5,289 nt of DNA from Nitrospirota bacterium (lineage in GTDB: Bacteria; Nitrospirota; Thermodesulfovibrionia; Thermodesulfovibrionales; Dissulfurispiraceae): assembly GCA_016212685.1 (NCBI GenBank), contig JACREW010000200.1:1-5289 (forward strand), read 5' to 3'. Position numbers and translations under genes: made by a program. Under the pieces are notes generated by a model. It was not told where the DNA came from and made no database searches. It saw only the letters and a list, made by a program, of their open reading frames with translations. Of the stretch, positions 5,228-5,289 are shown in pieces (position 1 is the stretch's first letter; every line of letters starts with the position of its first letter).

Positions 5228-5270
5228 ATACTATAAAAGGAAAATAGAGAAGAGGCAGAGGAGGCCTTAT

Positions 5271-5289
5271 ATGGATCTTGTCAAAAAGG
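5271..5289 (+). CDS. rpoA: presumed RNA polymerase alpha subunit, first six codons
   Basis: Only ATG and five further codons (MDLVKK) are inside the window. An excellent ribosome binding site, AGAGGAGG at 5257-5264, lies 6 bases before the ATG, which supports a real gene start. The name rests on gene order alone: rpoA follows rpsD in alpha-type operons, with rplQ expected next. The alpha subunit dimerises to nucleate RNA polymerase assembly and contacts upstream promoter DNA and activators. Six residues are too few to confirm the family. Confidence 0.7.

Noticed and set aside
5225..5237. Own promoter for rpoA (TTGATA followed by TATAAA)
   Set aside because: The two hexamers are 1 base apart instead of about 17, and nothing resembling a -35 box lies at 5209-5214.
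1..5289. Previously undescribed multi-gene system
   Set aside because: Every frame of note is a conserved translation, secretion or transcription gene in standard order. I found no unknown gene, mobile element, CRISPR array or RNA gene.

Overview
This window is a stretch of a bacterial core ribosomal-protein supercluster, all on the + strand. It corresponds to the end of the spc operon joined directly to the alpha operon. Gene order: rplR (3' part), rpsE, rplO, secY, map, infA, rpmJ, rpsM, rpsK, rpsD, then the first codons of a gene that by position should be rpoA. Bacterial-type SecY, IF1, L36 and type I methionine aminopeptidase rule out archaea. The protein sequences and the unbroken secY-map-infA-rpmJ-rpsM-rpsK-rpsD-rpoA order would fit a Gram-negative anaerobe-type lineage such as Nitrospirota or Desulfobacterota. 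That placement is a guess from general resemblance, not a computed assignment.

Layout: bases 1-1270 hold L18, S5 and L15. Bases 1273-2580 hold the SecY translocon channel. Bases 2590-3339 hold methionine aminopeptidase, which trims nascent chains. Bases 3369-3726 hold IF1 and the 37-residue zinc protein L36. Bases 3781-5177 hold S13, S11 and S4. A 93-base gap (5178-5270) with a terminator-like hairpin precedes the presumed rpoA. The genes jointly make ribosome subunits, start translation, export proteins, process N termini and (rpoA) make RNA polymerase. Spacing is tight almost everywhere: 2 bases for rplO-secY, 9 for secY-map, and a 1-base overlap for rpsK-rpsD. Co-transcription is therefore likely.

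Departures from the textbook layout: rpmD (L30) is absent from its usual place between rpsE and rplO, and adk is absent between secY and map. rpsE, secY and map start with GTG, TTG and GTG. A near-consensus sigma70-type promoter (TTGACT, 18-base spacer, TATAAT) straddles the end of map and would give infA a leader of only about 8 bases. The two most AT-rich gaps, before rpsE and before rpsM, share an exact 17-base element in opposite orientation. I see no mobile element, CRISPR, RNA gene or new multi-gene system. The window is conserved housekeeping DNA, and its interest lies in local regulatory detail.
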